64,000 nt of DNA from Nannocystis punicea (GCF_026965555.1 NZ_CP114040.1:4030001-4094000), one strand, 5' to 3'. Positions 33,303-42,408 are shown, numbered from the stretch's first letter. Translations and numbers: made by a program. The notes: generated by a model from the sequence alone, not told the origin.

Positions 33303-33723
33303 AGCAGTCGGCATCGTCCTCGTGGGTCACGGTCGCAGCGCCAGCGCCTTGTTGGAGGCCGCGCGCGGCGTGTGCGGCGAGGCGGGTCTGGTCGACGTCG
33401 TCGCCATCGACGCCGGTCGCGGCGAGACCGACGACCTCAAGTCGCGCCTCAAGGCCGCGCTCAAGGCCGTCGACCGCGGCCGCGGCGTCCTGATGATCGC
33501 CGACGCCTACGGCGCCAGCCCGTGCTCGTGCGGGATCCGCGAGGCGACGGCGCCGCCGGTGGTGCTCAGCGGGCTCAGCTTCAACATCCTGCTCAAGCTC
33601 GCCAGCCTCGACCGCACCGCGCTGTCCCCCGAGGAGCTCGCGCGCGCCTGCGCCGACTCCGCCAAGCGGGCCCTCGCAGTCCACGTCCCGGCGCCCGCGC
33701 CCGCCAAGGAGAGCACCGCATGA
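33295..33723 (+). CDS. PTS EIIA component, mannose family
   Basis: 142 residues of the EIIA-Man fold: GIVLVGHGRSASALLEAA with the phosphorylated His12, then GVLMIADAYGASPCSCG and ALSGLSFNILLKLAS-type strands. EIIA-Man normally passes phosphate to an EIIB in mannose transporters, but no EIIB or EIIC/D gene is here, so a regulatory role is likely. Translational coupling to rapZ and to ptsH (start 33720 overlaps its stop) argues for one complex or pathway. Confidence 0.9.
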   Translation: MPEAVGIVLVGHGRSASALLEAARGVCGEAGLVDVVAIDAGRGETDDLKSRLKAALKAVDRGRGVLMIADAYGASPCSCGIREATAPPVVLSGLSFNILLKLASLDRTALSPEELARACADSAKRALAVHVPAPAPAKESTA

Positions 33724-33995
33724 GCAAGCAGATGCAGGGTGAGTTCGAGATCGTCAACAAGCTCGGGCTCCACGCCCGGGCCGCGAGCAAGCTGGTGAAC
33801 CTCGCCAACAAGTTCAAGTCCGACGTCTGGATCGCGCGCGAGGGCACCGAGGTCAACGCCAAGAGCATCCTCGGCGTGCTCATGCTGGCGTGCGGCCAGG
33901 GCAGCCGTGTCATGCTTCGCGTCGAAGGTGCCGACGCCACCCCGGCCTTCGACGCCCTGAGCAAGCTGATCAAGAGCGGATTCGGAGAGCTGTGA
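33720..33995 (+). CDS. ptsH: HPr phosphocarrier protein
   Basis: 91 residues from ATG 33720, which overlaps the EIIA stop. HPr takes phosphate from EI. LGLHARAASKLV has the active-site His18, and NAKSILGVLML has Ser49, the HprK target. Both regulatory sites are present, so the protein can be controlled by the HprK encoded upstream. Normal length. Confidence 0.97.
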   Translation: MSKQMQGEFEIVNKLGLHARAASKLVNLANKFKSDVWIAREGTEVNAKSILGVLMLACGQGSRVMLRVEGADATPAFDALSKLIKSGFGEL

Positions 33996-35815
33996 ACGAC
34001 GGAGCGGAGAGCGCCGCTTTCTCGGGCCTGTTTCGTCAGGCCGACCTCGGCCTGCGCCGCGAGCTCGACGGCGCGGCCGCCAGCCCAGGCGTCGGCATCG
34101 GTCCGGCCTACGTCGTCGATCGTCGGCGCGTCCACGTCCTCCACACGCACATCGATCGCGACCTCGTCGAGGCCGAGATCGAGCGCCTGCACGAGGCCCT
34201 GCGCGCGTGCCGGCAGCAGATCGAGGTCGTCAAGAGCCGCCTCCCGCACGGCGAGCACCGCCAGATCTTGAAGGCGCAGCAGATGATCCTGCGCGACCCC
34301 GACCTGATCCAGCGGACCGAGACCTTGATCCGCGAGGAGCTCGCCAACGCCGAGTGGGCCCTCACCACGGTCACCGACCAGATCCTCGAGGTCCTCGGCA
34401 ACGCCGACGACAACTACTTCCGCGAGCGCGGCAGCGACCTCACCTACTTGATCGAGAACGTCTTGCAGGCGCTGCTCGGCGAGCACGGCGACGAGATCGA
34501 CCCACCGGCCGGTTCGGTGGTGGTGGCCCAGGATCTGAGCCCCGCCGACACCGCCAGGATGCACCGCTGCCAGGTCGCGGGCCTCGTGACTGGCGTCGGC
34601 GGCAAGACCTCCCACAGTGCCATCATGGCGCGCTCGCTGCAGATCCCCGCGGTCGTCGGCGTCGACGACGTGCTGGCGGCGGTCGACGCCGGCGACCTCA
34701 TCGTCGTCGACGCGGTACGCGGGCGAGTCATCGTCCGGCCCGCGCCGGAAGAGGTCGCTCATTTCCAGGCCGAACGCGACCGTCACCTCGCCTTCGAGCA
34801 GAAGATCCGCAAGGAGCACGCCTTCCCCGCCGTCTCGCTCGACGGCCTGCACGTGCGCGTGCGCGCCAACATCGCCATCTCCGAGGAGCTCGACCTCGCG
34901 TTGCGCCACGGCGCCGAGGGCGTCGGCCTCTATCGCAGCGAGTACATGTTCATGAACCGCGACACCCTCCCGAGCGAGGAGGAGCACTACCGCATGGCGA
35001 AGCACGTCCTGCGGCGCTGCGCCCCCTACACGGTGGTGTTTCGCACCTTCGACCTCGGCGCCGACAAGCCGACGAAGCTCCTCGAGCTCGAGGATGAGCG
35101 CAACCCGGCGATGGGCATGCGGTCGCTGCGGCTCGCGCTGCGCGAGCGCGACATGTTCCTGGCCCAGCTGCGCGGCTTCCTCCGCGCCGGCGTGCACGGG
35201 CCGCTGGCGATCATGTTGCCGCTGGTCGGCGGGGTCGACGAGCTCGGAGCCGGCCTCGACGCGATCGAAGAGGCGCGCGACCAGCTGGCGACCGCCGGGG
35301 TCGCGCACGCCGACGACATCGACATCGGCGTCATGATCGAGACGCCTGCTGCTGCGCTGACCGCCGAGCACTTCGCCCGGCGCGTCGACTTCCTCAGCAT
35401 CGGCACCAACGACCTCATTCAGTACACGCTGGCGATCGATCGCGAGAACGAGGCCGTCTCGTACCTCTACCAGCCGATGCACCCGGCGATCCTCCGGCTG
35501 ATCAAGGAGGTCGCCGAGGCGGGCGCGCGGCACCACGTGCCGGTCAGCCTGTGCGGCGAGATGGCCGCCGACCCGCGCTACACCTGGGTCCTCCTCGGCC
35601 TCGGCGTCGCCGAGCTGTCGATGCACCCGAGCGCGATCCCGGTCATCAAGCACATCATCCGCTCGTCGAAGACCGACGACATGAAGGACCTGGCCGAGCG
35701 CGTGCTCAAGGTCGACTCCGCCAGCGAGGCCGACGAGCTGGTGCTGGCGACCATGCGCACGCGCTTCCCCGAGCACCTCCGCCACGGCTGCAGCGAAGGG
35801 GAGGGCGGGCCGTGA
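33992..35815 (+). CDS. ptsI: PTS enzyme I
   Basis: 607 residues from GTG 33992, overlapping the HPr stop (GTGA). Transfers phosphate from PEP to HPr. Active-site His208 in GGKTSHSAIMARSLQIPAVVG. Then the PEP-binding domain: GAEGVGLYRSEYMFM, FRTFDLGADKPTKLLE, NPAMGMRSLRLALRE, GVMIETPAAA, FLSIGTNDLIQYTLAIDREN, VSLCGEMAADP. Full length, no odd residues seen. The next gene starts at its stop codon. Confidence 0.97.
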   Translation: MNDGAESAAFSGLFRQADLGLRRELDGAAASPGVGIGPAYVVDRRRVHVLHTHIDRDLVEAEIERLHEALRACRQQIEVVKSRLPHGEHRQILKAQQMILRDPDLIQRTETLIREELANAEWALTTVTDQILEVLGNADDNYFRERGSDLTYLIENVLQALLGEHGDEIDPPAGSVVVAQDLSPADTARMHRCQVAGLVTGVGGKTSHSAIMARSLQIPAVVGVDDVLAAVDAGDLIVVDAVRGRVIVRPAPEEVAHFQAERDRHLAFEQKIRKEHAFPAVSLDGLHVRVRANIAISEELDLALRHGAEGVGLYRSEYMFMNRDTLPSEEEHYRMAKHVLRRCAPYTVVFRTFDLGADKPTKLLELEDERNPAMGMRSLRLALRERDMFLAQLRGFLRAGVHGPLAIMLPLVGGVDELGAGLDAIEEARDQLATAGVAHADDIDIGVMIETPAAALTAEHFARRVDFLSIGTNDLIQYTLAIDRENEAVSYLYQPMHPAILRLIKEVAEAGARHHVPVSLCGEMAADPRYTWVLLGLGVAELSMHPSAIPVIKHIIRSSKTDDMKDLAERVLKVDSASEADELVLATMRTRFPEHLRHGCSEGEGGP

Positions 35816-36684
35816 AGGCCCCGGGCTATCAGCCCGTCGTGCCCGACCGCTCCCGGCTGGTGTCGCTCGACTTCGGCCGCCTCTACCTCCGCGACATCGG
35901 CCCCGCCGCCGGCCCGCCGCTGCTCCTGATCCACGGCCTGATGGTCTACGGCTACGCCTTCCGGGCCCTCGTCCCCGAGCTCGCGTCGACGCGTCGCCTC
36001 CTGATCCCCGACCTCCCGGGCGCCGGCGACAGCGACCGTCCGCCGCCGGTCCACTGCGCCGGTTACAGCCCGACCTGGCTCGCGCGCACCTTGCTGGCGC
36101 TGCTCGACGACCTCGGCCTCGAGCAGGTCGACGTCCTCGGCCACAGCTGGGGCGGCGCGATCGCGGTCTGCCTCGCCGACGCCGCCCCCGAGCGGGTGCG
36201 CCGCCTGCTCCTCGTCGACGCCACCTGCTTCGCCATGCCGTTGCCGCTCGAGGGCCGCCTCGCCCTGGTCCCCGGCCTCGGCCCGTATGTCTTCAAGAAC
36301 CTGTACCGAAGGGCAGCTCTGGCGCACTACCTGGCGCGCGCCCTCGCTGACCCGCGCCGGCTCGGCGACGACGACCTCGACCTCTACTGGGACCGCCTCG
36401 CGCGCACCGGCGGGCGCGAGGCGGCCTACGCGATGTTGACCCAGCTCGCCAACGACGAGCGCATGGCCGCCATGTTGCCGCGGCTCAAGGCGCTGGCGTG
36501 TGACACGCTCGTCATCTGGGGCGAACGCGACGCGATCGTCCCGCGCGAGCACGCCGAGCGCCTGCGCGGCGCCATCAGCGGCGCGGGCCTCGTATGGGTC
36601 GACGGTTGCGGTCACGCGGTCGCCGAGGAGCGGCCCGCGGCGCTGACGGCGCTGGTCCGCGAGCACCTCGGCGCAACGGCCTGA
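35812..36684 (+). CDS. Alpha/beta hydrolase
   Basis: 290 residues from GTG 35812, overlapping the ptsI stop (GTGA). Hydrolase fold: LLLIHGLMVYGYAFRAL (oxyanion region), PDLPGAGDSDRP, VDVLGHSWGGAIAVCLA with nucleophile Ser in GHSWG, and a late LVIWGERDAIVPREHAE with the acid Asp and GCGHAVAEERP with the catalytic His. Substrate unknown. The overlap means it is read with the PTS cluster, although its function may be unrelated. Confidence 0.9.
   Translation: MKAPGYQPVVPDRSRLVSLDFGRLYLRDIGPAAGPPLLLIHGLMVYGYAFRALVPELASTRRLLIPDLPGAGDSDRPPPVHCAGYSPTWLARTLLALLDDLGLEQVDVLGHSWGGAIAVCLADAAPERVRRLLLVDATCFAMPLPLEGRLALVPGLGPYVFKNLYRRAALAHYLARALADPRRLGDDDLDLYWDRLARTGGREAAYAMLTQLANDERMAAMLPRLKALACDTLVIWGERDAIVPREHAERLRGAISGAGLVWVDGCGHAVAEERPAALTALVREHLGATA
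36285..36318. repeat. Box array, 3 boxes, in hydrolase gene
   Basis: Boxes gtatgt (36285), acctgt (36299), gcagct (36313); codes PYVFKNLYRRAAL in the cap region of the hydrolase. Confidence 0.7.
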
Positions 36685-36696
36685 TACCATCGGAGC

Positions 36697-39600
36697 GTGT
36701 CTGCATCACGCCCCGGCCGCGCGCGATGGTTCGCGTTGGGGTGCCTGTTGCTGCTCACGCTGGTCGCGACGGTCGCGGAGGCGGGCACCCGCGATCAGCG
36801 GTGGCGCACCCTCGAGACCGAGCACTTCGTCATCCATTACTACCAGGGCAACGAGGTCGCCGCGGAGCGGGCCGCGGCGACGATGGAGCGGGCCCACTCG
36901 CGGCTCGCCCCCGACCTCGGCCACAGCCCGTTCCTGCGCACGCAGGTGATCCTCACCGACGACACCGACTCCGCCAACGGCAGCGCCTCGGTCGTCCCGT
37001 ACGCGCACATCAACGGCAACGTCACCGCGCCCGAGTCGATGTCGGTGCTCGAGAGCTACGACGACTGGCTCGACGTGCTGCTCACCCACGAGTACACGCA
37101 CATCGTCCACATCGACACGATCCACGGCATCCCGCGCCTCGTCAACGCGCTGCTCGGCTTCGGCGTCCTCGGCAAGGTGTGGCCGCCCAACGGCGCCCAG
37201 CCGCGGTGGTTCATCGAGGGCCTGGCGACCTACGAGGAGTCGCGCCTGTCCTCGCAGGGCCGCCACCGCTCGGCCCAGTTCGACACCATGATGCGCATGC
37301 ACGTGCTCGAGCACGGCTTCCAGCCGATCGACCGCGTGTCCTCGCCCGGCACGATCTTCCCCAACGTCACCACCGTCTACCTCTACGGCCTCCACCTCGT
37401 CGACTACATCGGCACGCGCTACGGCCACGACAAGCTGCGCGAGCTCAGCCACACCTACGGCGGCCAGGCGGTGCCGTACGGGATCCACCGCGCAGTCTCG
37501 CGGGTGCTCGGCGTCACCTATGAGCAGCTGTGGAAGGAGTTCGAGCTGCACATGACGCGCCGCTTCGAGGCCCAGGCGCGGGCGATCCGCGGCCGGGGGA
37601 TCCGCGAGGGCCGGCGCCTCACCTTCACCGTCGCGTCCGAGGCCAGCAACGCGTTCACGCGCCGACCCTTCTGGTCGGACGACGATCGCATGATCTACTT
37701 CTACGACGACGACGGCCACTCGAACCCGGGCATCCGCCGGATCTCGAGCCGCGGCGGACGGATCCGCGAGGGCGTCGGCGTCGGCCGCCAGGGCCAGAGC
37801 ACCGACATCGAGCGCGTCGTCGAGGTCCAGGGCGCGACCACCGGCTCGTTCCTGCCCGGCGGCAAGGACATCGTGTTCGAGCAGTGGTCGCTCCACGACC
37901 TGCGCTACTCGTGGAACGACCTCTACCTGTGGCACGGCGAGCAGGGGGCACCCAACGCCCGCCAGGGCCCCGCAGACACCGAGCAGCTGACCTTCGGCCT
38001 GCGCGCCCGCGACGCCCAGGTCTCGCCCGACGGCCGCACAGTCCTGTTCGTGCGCAACGACGCCGCCCAGTCGCGCCTCGCCTTCCTCGACCTGCACACC
38101 CGCGAGGTCACCGAGGTCGCCCCGCTCGAGCGCATGCAGCAGGTCTACACCCCGCGCTGGTCGCCCGACGGCCGCAAGGTCGCCTACTCGATGCACCGCG
38201 GCGGTGGTTACCGCGACCTCTACGTCTACGACCGCGAGGCCGGCACGCACACGCGCATGACCGCCGACCGCTGGCTCGACATCACCCCCGCGTACTCGCC
38301 CGACGGCCGCTGGCTGCTGTTCTCGTCCGACCGCGACCACGTGATCAACGTCTACGCGATCGACCTCGCCACCGGTCGCACGCACCAGGTCACCAACGTC
38401 CTCGGCGCCGCCTTCGACGCCGTCGTCAGCCACGACGGCACGCGGATCGCCTACATCGGCGCGAGCTCGACCGGATATGACCTTTGGGTCATGAAGTTCG
38501 ACCCGACCAGCTTCCTCGAGCCGCTGCCGACCGTCGACGACCTGCCCGTCGCCGACGAGCCGAACCCGCCGCTGCCCGAGGATCGCGGGCGGCCTGCGAG
38601 CGCCCGCAGCAAGCGCTACCGGCCGATCCGCACCATGTACCCGCGGGCGATCGCGCCGGCCTCGCTCGACTTCGGCGGCGCCGGCCAGGGCCTCGAGCTC
38701 GGGGCCAAGCTCGAGATCGCCGATGTCGTCGGCTACCACCGCCTCACCGGCGTGTTCCGCCAGTTCGTCGATCACCAGCAGCCGACCGGCTCGGTCGAGT
38801 ACACCTTCGCCCGCCTGGTGCCGACCTTCCGCTTCGCCTTCCGCCGCGACTTCCGGATCCACGACAGCAGCCAGCGCTACAGCTACGACAACATCTCGGC
38901 CGACGGCAGCTTCGCCCCCTACGCGGTGTCGGGCTACCGCGAGCGCCAGACGTCCGTGCGCGCCGGCGTCGACGTGCCGATCGTGCGCCACGCGATCCAC
39001 AACGCCAGCGCCAGCCTCGACTACGTGTTCACCCGCTTCCGCGACCTCGACCGCGACCGCGAGCGGATCGACCCCAACGCCCCCGCGAGCACCCCGCCGG
39101 CCGCCGGCGACCTCGGCCGCGTCGACCTCGAGCTGCGCTACAGCAACCTCCGCGGCGTCCGCCACGGCTACGCCGAGGAGACCGGCCGGGCGGTGAGCGT
39201 GCGCCTGTCGGTGGTCGACCCGCACCTCGGCGGCCAGTACGGCGACATCCAGGTCGGCGCCGCTTACACCGAGCGGATCCGCATGCCCTGGCGCGGCCAC
39301 CAGGTGCTCGCATTCCGCCTCGGCGGGGGCGCCTCGGCCGGCGGCCTCGGTCGGCTCGGCGGCTTCCGCCTCGGCGGCCTGCGCGACCAGCCCGACGTCA
39401 TCCAGTCGTTCCTCCGCCGCGAGGCGTTCGGCGAGGCCGGCTACCTGCGCGGCTTCGCCTGGCGCTCGCTGCCCGGCGACTACTACGCGGTGCTCAACAC
39501 CGAGTACCGGATCCCGCTCGTCGACATCGAACGGGGCATGAGCGCGCTGCCGCTGTACCTGCGCCGCATGACGACGATCCCGTTCGCCGACGTGGGCATG

Positions 39601-39777
39601 GCCTGGACCGAGCGGGTCAGCCGCGAGGCCCTGCGCTGGAGCCTCGGCATGTCGCTCGTGTTCAGCTTCCGCATCGGCTACCGCGACACCATCGACCTGT
39701 TCTTCACCTACGCCCACGGCTTCGCCCAGCGCGGCGACGTCAATTATTTCCGGGCGCTCATCGCCCGCAGCTTCTGA
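36697..39777 (+). CDS. Large exported protein: zinc peptidase-like, beta-propeller and C-terminal barrel
   Basis: 1026 residues, GTG start. Signal peptide to about residue 30 (LTLVATVAEAG). Residues 35-290 are a peptidase-MA-like domain with HEYTHIVH (His131, Glu132, His135) and WFIEGLATYEE, a gluzincin pattern. Residues about 320-630 hold TolB/WD40-like blades with repeated S-P-D-G-R turns (AQVSPDGRTVLFVRND, RWSPDGRKVAYSM, AYSPDGRWLLFSSDRD). Residues 650-1026 look like a surface-antigen/BamA-type outer-membrane barrel ending ALIARSF, with a terminal Phe. If so, a surface-bound protease is anchored by its own barrel. This three-part architecture is unusual; the barrel call is inferred from strand pattern and the terminal Phe. 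Confidence 0.78.
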   Translation: MSASRPGRARWFALGCLLLLTLVATVAEAGTRDQRWRTLETEHFVIHYYQGNEVAAERAAATMERAHSRLAPDLGHSPFLRTQVILTDDTDSANGSASVVPYAHINGNVTAPESMSVLESYDDWLDVLLTHEYTHIVHIDTIHGIPRLVNALLGFGVLGKVWPPNGAQPRWFIEGLATYEESRLSSQGRHRSAQFDTMMRMHVLEHGFQPIDRVSSPGTIFPNVTTVYLYGLHLVDYIGTRYGHDKLRELSHTYGGQAVPYGIHRAVSRVLGVTYEQLWKEFELHMTRRFEAQARAIRGRGIREGRRLTFTVASEASNAFTRRPFWSDDDRMIYFYDDDGHSNPGIRRISSRGGRIREGVGVGRQGQSTDIERVVEVQGATTGSFLPGGKDIVFEQWSLHDLRYSWNDLYLWHGEQGAPNARQGPADTEQLTFGLRARDAQVSPDGRTVLFVRNDAAQSRLAFLDLHTREVTEVAPLERMQQVYTPRWSPDGRKVAYSMHRGGGYRDLYVYDREAGTHTRMTADRWLDITPAYSPDGRWLLFSSDRDHVINVYAIDLATGRTHQVTNVLGAAFDAVVSHDGTRIAYIGASSTGYDLWVMKFDPTSFLEPLPTVDDLPVADEPNPPLPEDRGRPASARSKRYRPIRTMYPRAIAPASLDFGGAGQGLELGAKLEIADVVGYHRLTGVFRQFVDHQQPTGSVEYTFARLVPTFRFAFRRDFRIHDSSQRYSYDNISADGSFAPYAVSGYRERQTSVRAGVDVPIVRHAIHNASASLDYVFTRFRDLDRDRERIDPNAPASTPPAAGDLGRVDLELRYSNLRGVRHGYAEETGRAVSVRLSVVDPHLGGQYGDIQVGAAYTERIRMPWRGHQVLAFRLGGGASAGGLGRLGGFRLGGLRDQPDVIQSFLRREAFGEAGYLRGFAWRSLPGDYYAVLNTEYRIPLVDIERGMSALPLYLRRMTTIPFADVGMAWTERVSREALRWSLGMSLVFSFRIGYRDTIDLFFTYAHGFAQRGDVNYFRALIARSF
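38475..38494. repeat. Box array, 2 boxes, variant
   Basis: Boxes atatga (38475) and tcatga (38489), spacer cctttggg; arms atatgacc/gggtcat pair well though the box is diverged. Confidence 0.45.
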
Positions 39778-39780
39778 CCT

Positions 39781-39856
39781 GCAGGTCTGAACGGTCATGT
39801 CTCTTGAGCCATGGCTATGACGACATGTCATAATAGACATTTCCTCGGGGACATGT
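39781..39856. repeat. Box array, 6 boxes, longest seen
   Basis: Boxes gcaggt (39781), tcatgt (39795), ccatgg (39809), acatgt (39823), acattt (39837), acatgt (39851), all 14 nt apart. A possible seventh box gcagct (39767) overlaps the stop codon of the preceding gene. Lies directly after the peptidase-barrel stop. Confidence 0.9.
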
Positions 39857-40166
39857 CCTGTCGACGCTATGGCCAACGGAGTACGCCGCTCCTCGCAGGG
39901 ACCGAGCGCAGGCGTGCTGCAAGCGAGCAGACCCGCAGCGAGGTAGGGAAGACCGCGCAATCAGCAAGCCGGGCGAACCCCGGTTAATCCGATGCATTCG
40001 TGGGCCAGCCAGGGAGCCACGCCGCACGGAGGACCAGGCGACCCTCGGCCGCGCAGCCAGCGAGCCGAGCCGGGCAGGGGCGCTCTTGGGACCGAGCGCC
40101 AGGCGACCCTCGGCCGCGCAGCGAGTGAGCTGGTCCGCCGCAGGTGCGCGCCTCGGGACAAAAGTA
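39857..40166. other. Gene-free stretch between convergent genes
   Basis: No gene. It contains direct repeats: a 24-nt unit at 40034-40057 and again at 40099-40122 (starts ccaggcgaccctcgg), and gggaccgagcgc near 39898 and 40088. Their origin is unknown. Confidence 0.55.
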
Positions 40167-40207
40167 TGAAAGGCCATGTCCTGAAGGACATGGCCTTTCA
40201 AGCATGC
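40167..40207. terminator. Perfect 15-bp inverted repeat plus box; candidate bidirectional terminator
   Basis: Arms tgaaaggccatgtcc and ggacatggcctttca pair perfectly around tgaa (40167-40200), and a third box gcatgc follows at 40202. It sits between two genes pointing at each other, 9 nt after the stop of the minus-strand gene. It is also a three-box array (ccatgt 40174, acatgg 40188, gcatgc 40202). Termination is inferred; there is no long T-run. Confidence 0.7.
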
Positions 40208-40215
40208 CCAAAAGC

Positions 40216-42243
40216 TCAGGGCCGGAGCGACGTCTCGGTCGGGTCGTCGAGCACGCTCGGCAGCTGCGGTCCGGTCGGCGCCTCGGGCTCGCGGCGGACG
40301 GGCGTGTGCGCCAGCGGGCGCGGGGCCTCGGCCGGCTCCTCGGCGACGGGCTTCGCCTGCGCGGGCGCGGGGGCCTCGGGCTCGCGGGCGGGTTCGGCGG
40401 GCGTCGCCGCGATCATCGGCGCGGGCGCGGGCGCCGGCGCCGACTCGAGCTTCTTCTGCGCCGGGAAGCGCAGCGGCTGGCTCGGGACGGGCAGGGGGGA
40501 CATCGGATCGCCGCGGCCCTTCCAGCGGGCGAGGGCCGCCATCACGCGCTCGTCGCGGCGCTGGGCCAGCTCGCCCTGCGGCGTGCCGTCGGGCCCGCCG
40601 AGCAGCTCGCCGACGATCAGCTCGGTCACCAGATCGGCCGGGTCGTCGGCCGCGTGGTCGAGCATGCGACCCTCGTAGCGCGGCCGGTCGCGGTCGATCG
40701 CCGCGGCCGCAGTCGCGCCGCGGATGGCGGCCACCGGATCGCGCAGACCGGCCTCGATCGAGTCGGCGTGGCCCCGCCGCACGCGCAGGCCGGCGACGAG
40801 GGCCCGCACCCGCGCGTCGAGCCCGGCCTCGGTCGCCAGCGTCCGCAGCAGGCTGTCGTAAGCCTGCGGATCGGCGGCGGCCAGGCGCGAGCGGGCCTGC
40901 AGCGCGTAGTCGCCGAGCGGGCGGAACACCAGATCTTCGCCGTGCTCGACCGCCACGCTGCGGTCGTGGATCGCCGCCTCGACGTCGCGGCCGTCGAGCT
41001 TGACCAGAGTGCACGCGCCGGACGGCGTCGTCGCCAGCCACGTCCACACGTGGGCCCGCAGCGTCGGCGAGTCGGCCTGCAGCAGCGTGGCGATCGCGGC
41101 CGGGCTCGCCCCCGCCAGCGCCTTGTCGATGCGCACCAGCTCGCGCTCGGTCAGCAGGTCGACCGACTGCGCCTGGGCCAGCGCCTCGAGCGGCCGCCGC
41201 GACAGGCCCGAGCGCCGGATCGCCTCCTCGGCCGGCAGCGCGCCCTCGCGGGCCACCTGCCGCGGCTCCGGCTCGGCCTCGTCGGCCGCGGTCTCGAAGA
41301 AGTAGGCCATGTCGGCCCACGAGAACTCGCGCAGCGACGTCCGCGTGCGGTCGAACTGCAGCGCCGGCGCGGCCCCCAGGCCGGACGCGCAGCTGCTCGC
41401 CGCGGTCGCCCTGGGCCCCGAGGCCACCGCCACCGCCTCGTCCTCGTCCGCGGCTTTGCGCCGCTGCTTCTTCGAACCGGCCTTTTGGACCATGTCGGAA
41501 GAGTCAGGTCCCTTGACCACCGCCGGCGCCGGCTCGGCCTCCGGCTCACGCGCCGGCGGCGCCGAGATCGGCTCACGCGTGACCACGGCCGGGGTCTGCC
41601 GACCGGACGGGCTCGCGTCGATCTTCTTGCGTTCGGCCGCGCCCGTCGCCCCGTGGTCCTCGCGCCGCGGCTCGGCCGGCGCCGCCTCCGGGCGGCTGGT
41701 CCCGCGCGCCGCGGCGGTCGTCGCAGCGGACGGGCGGTTCGCCTCGCGGGTCCCGGCCTCGGCGGGTCGGCCCGATTTCCCGGGTCGGGCGGCGGTCGCG
41801 GTCTGAGAGGTTTCGGCTCGCCGGCGATCGCGGGCCGGCTTGCGGCGGTACAGCTCGCGGAGCGCGGCCGCATCCCGGCCGTCGATCACGTCGGCGCGCT
41901 TGCCCGGTCCGCGCCCGTCGACCGCGTCCGTCTGCCCGCGTGACCTGGTCGTCACGTTCGCCGGCGCCGCCGTGCTCGATCGCACATGCGTCGCGGCCGG
42001 CGAGCTGCCTGGCCTTTTCACCATGTCCTGACGGCCAGGCGGCGCCGCGGCGGTCGGCCGGGCCGGGGCCGCGGCGGTGGCAGCCGGCCGGGTCGCAGCC
42101 GCCTTCTGGCGCCCGGCCGAGGCCGTCGCGGCCTTTTGTGCGGATCCGCGCGTCGCCTCCCTGGCGGTGCTGGCGGAGGCCGGTGGCGCGAGCAGGGCCG
42201 CCAGCAGGGCGGCGCAGACGAACAGCGACGGACGGGCCGACAT
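40216..42243 (-). CDS. Low-complexity exported protein of unknown function
   Basis: 675 residues from ATG 42243, with a signal peptide (SLFVCAALLAALLAPPASA). Residues 25-260 are Ala/Pro/Arg/Thr-rich and likely disordered. A helical middle (about 300-560) follows, with LREFSWADMAYFFETAADE, LEALAQAQSVDLLTERELVRIDKALAGASPAAIATLL and ATEAGLDARVRALVAGLRVR, reminiscent of HEAT-type helices. The end is Pro/Ala/Glu-rich again. Two box arrays are translated inside the disordered part (DMVKRPGSS, SDMVQKAGS). No known family. Confidence 0.7.
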   Translation of the reverse strand: MSARPSLFVCAALLAALLAPPASASTAREATRGSAQKAATASAGRQKAAATRPAATAAAPARPTAAAPPGRQDMVKRPGSSPAATHVRSSTAAPANVTTRSRGQTDAVDGRGPGKRADVIDGRDAAALRELYRRKPARDRRRAETSQTATAARPGKSGRPAEAGTREANRPSAATTAAARGTSRPEAAPAEPRREDHGATGAAERKKIDASPSGRQTPAVVTREPISAPPAREPEAEPAPAVVKGPDSSDMVQKAGSKKQRRKAADEDEAVAVASGPRATAASSCASGLGAAPALQFDRTRTSLREFSWADMAYFFETAADEAEPEPRQVAREGALPAEEAIRRSGLSRRPLEALAQAQSVDLLTERELVRIDKALAGASPAAIATLLQADSPTLRAHVWTWLATTPSGACTLVKLDGRDVEAAIHDRSVAVEHGEDLVFRPLGDYALQARSRLAAADPQAYDSLLRTLATEAGLDARVRALVAGLRVRRGHADSIEAGLRDPVAAIRGATAAAAIDRDRPRYEGRMLDHAADDPADLVTELIVGELLGGPDGTPQGELAQRRDERVMAALARWKGRGDPMSPLPVPSQPLRFPAQKKLESAPAPAPAPMIAATPAEPAREPEAPAPAQAKPVAEEPAEAPRPLAHTPVRREPEAPTGPQLPSVLDDPTETSLRP
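41490..41509. repeat. Box array, 2 boxes, in low-complexity protein
   Basis: Boxes ccatgt (41490) and tcaggt (41504), spacer cggaagag; codes SDMVQKAG. Confidence 0.6.
42007..42040. repeat. Box array, 2-3 boxes, in low-complexity protein
   Basis: Boxes gcctgg (42007, weak), ccatgt (42021), ccaggc (42035); codes QDMVKRPG. Confidence 0.65.
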
Positions 42244-42408
42244 TGGCCGGACCCTACGAGTCCGGGCGGCGGAGGGCAAAAAAAGGGCTGGCTGCCGCGA
42301 CAACCGCCGCGGTGCGCGCCGCGCGACGCTGGCGTACAATCGCGCCGCTGATCATGCACATGCGGGCGCTCGATCCAGACCGTACCTCTGTCCGTAAGGA
42401 GAGCCGCC

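Noticed and set aside
36706..39960. 1084-residue minus-strand open frame over the peptidase-barrel gene
   Set aside because: Antisense shadow with Val/Ala/Asp/Glu-rich composition; the sense frame has a signal peptide and clear motifs.
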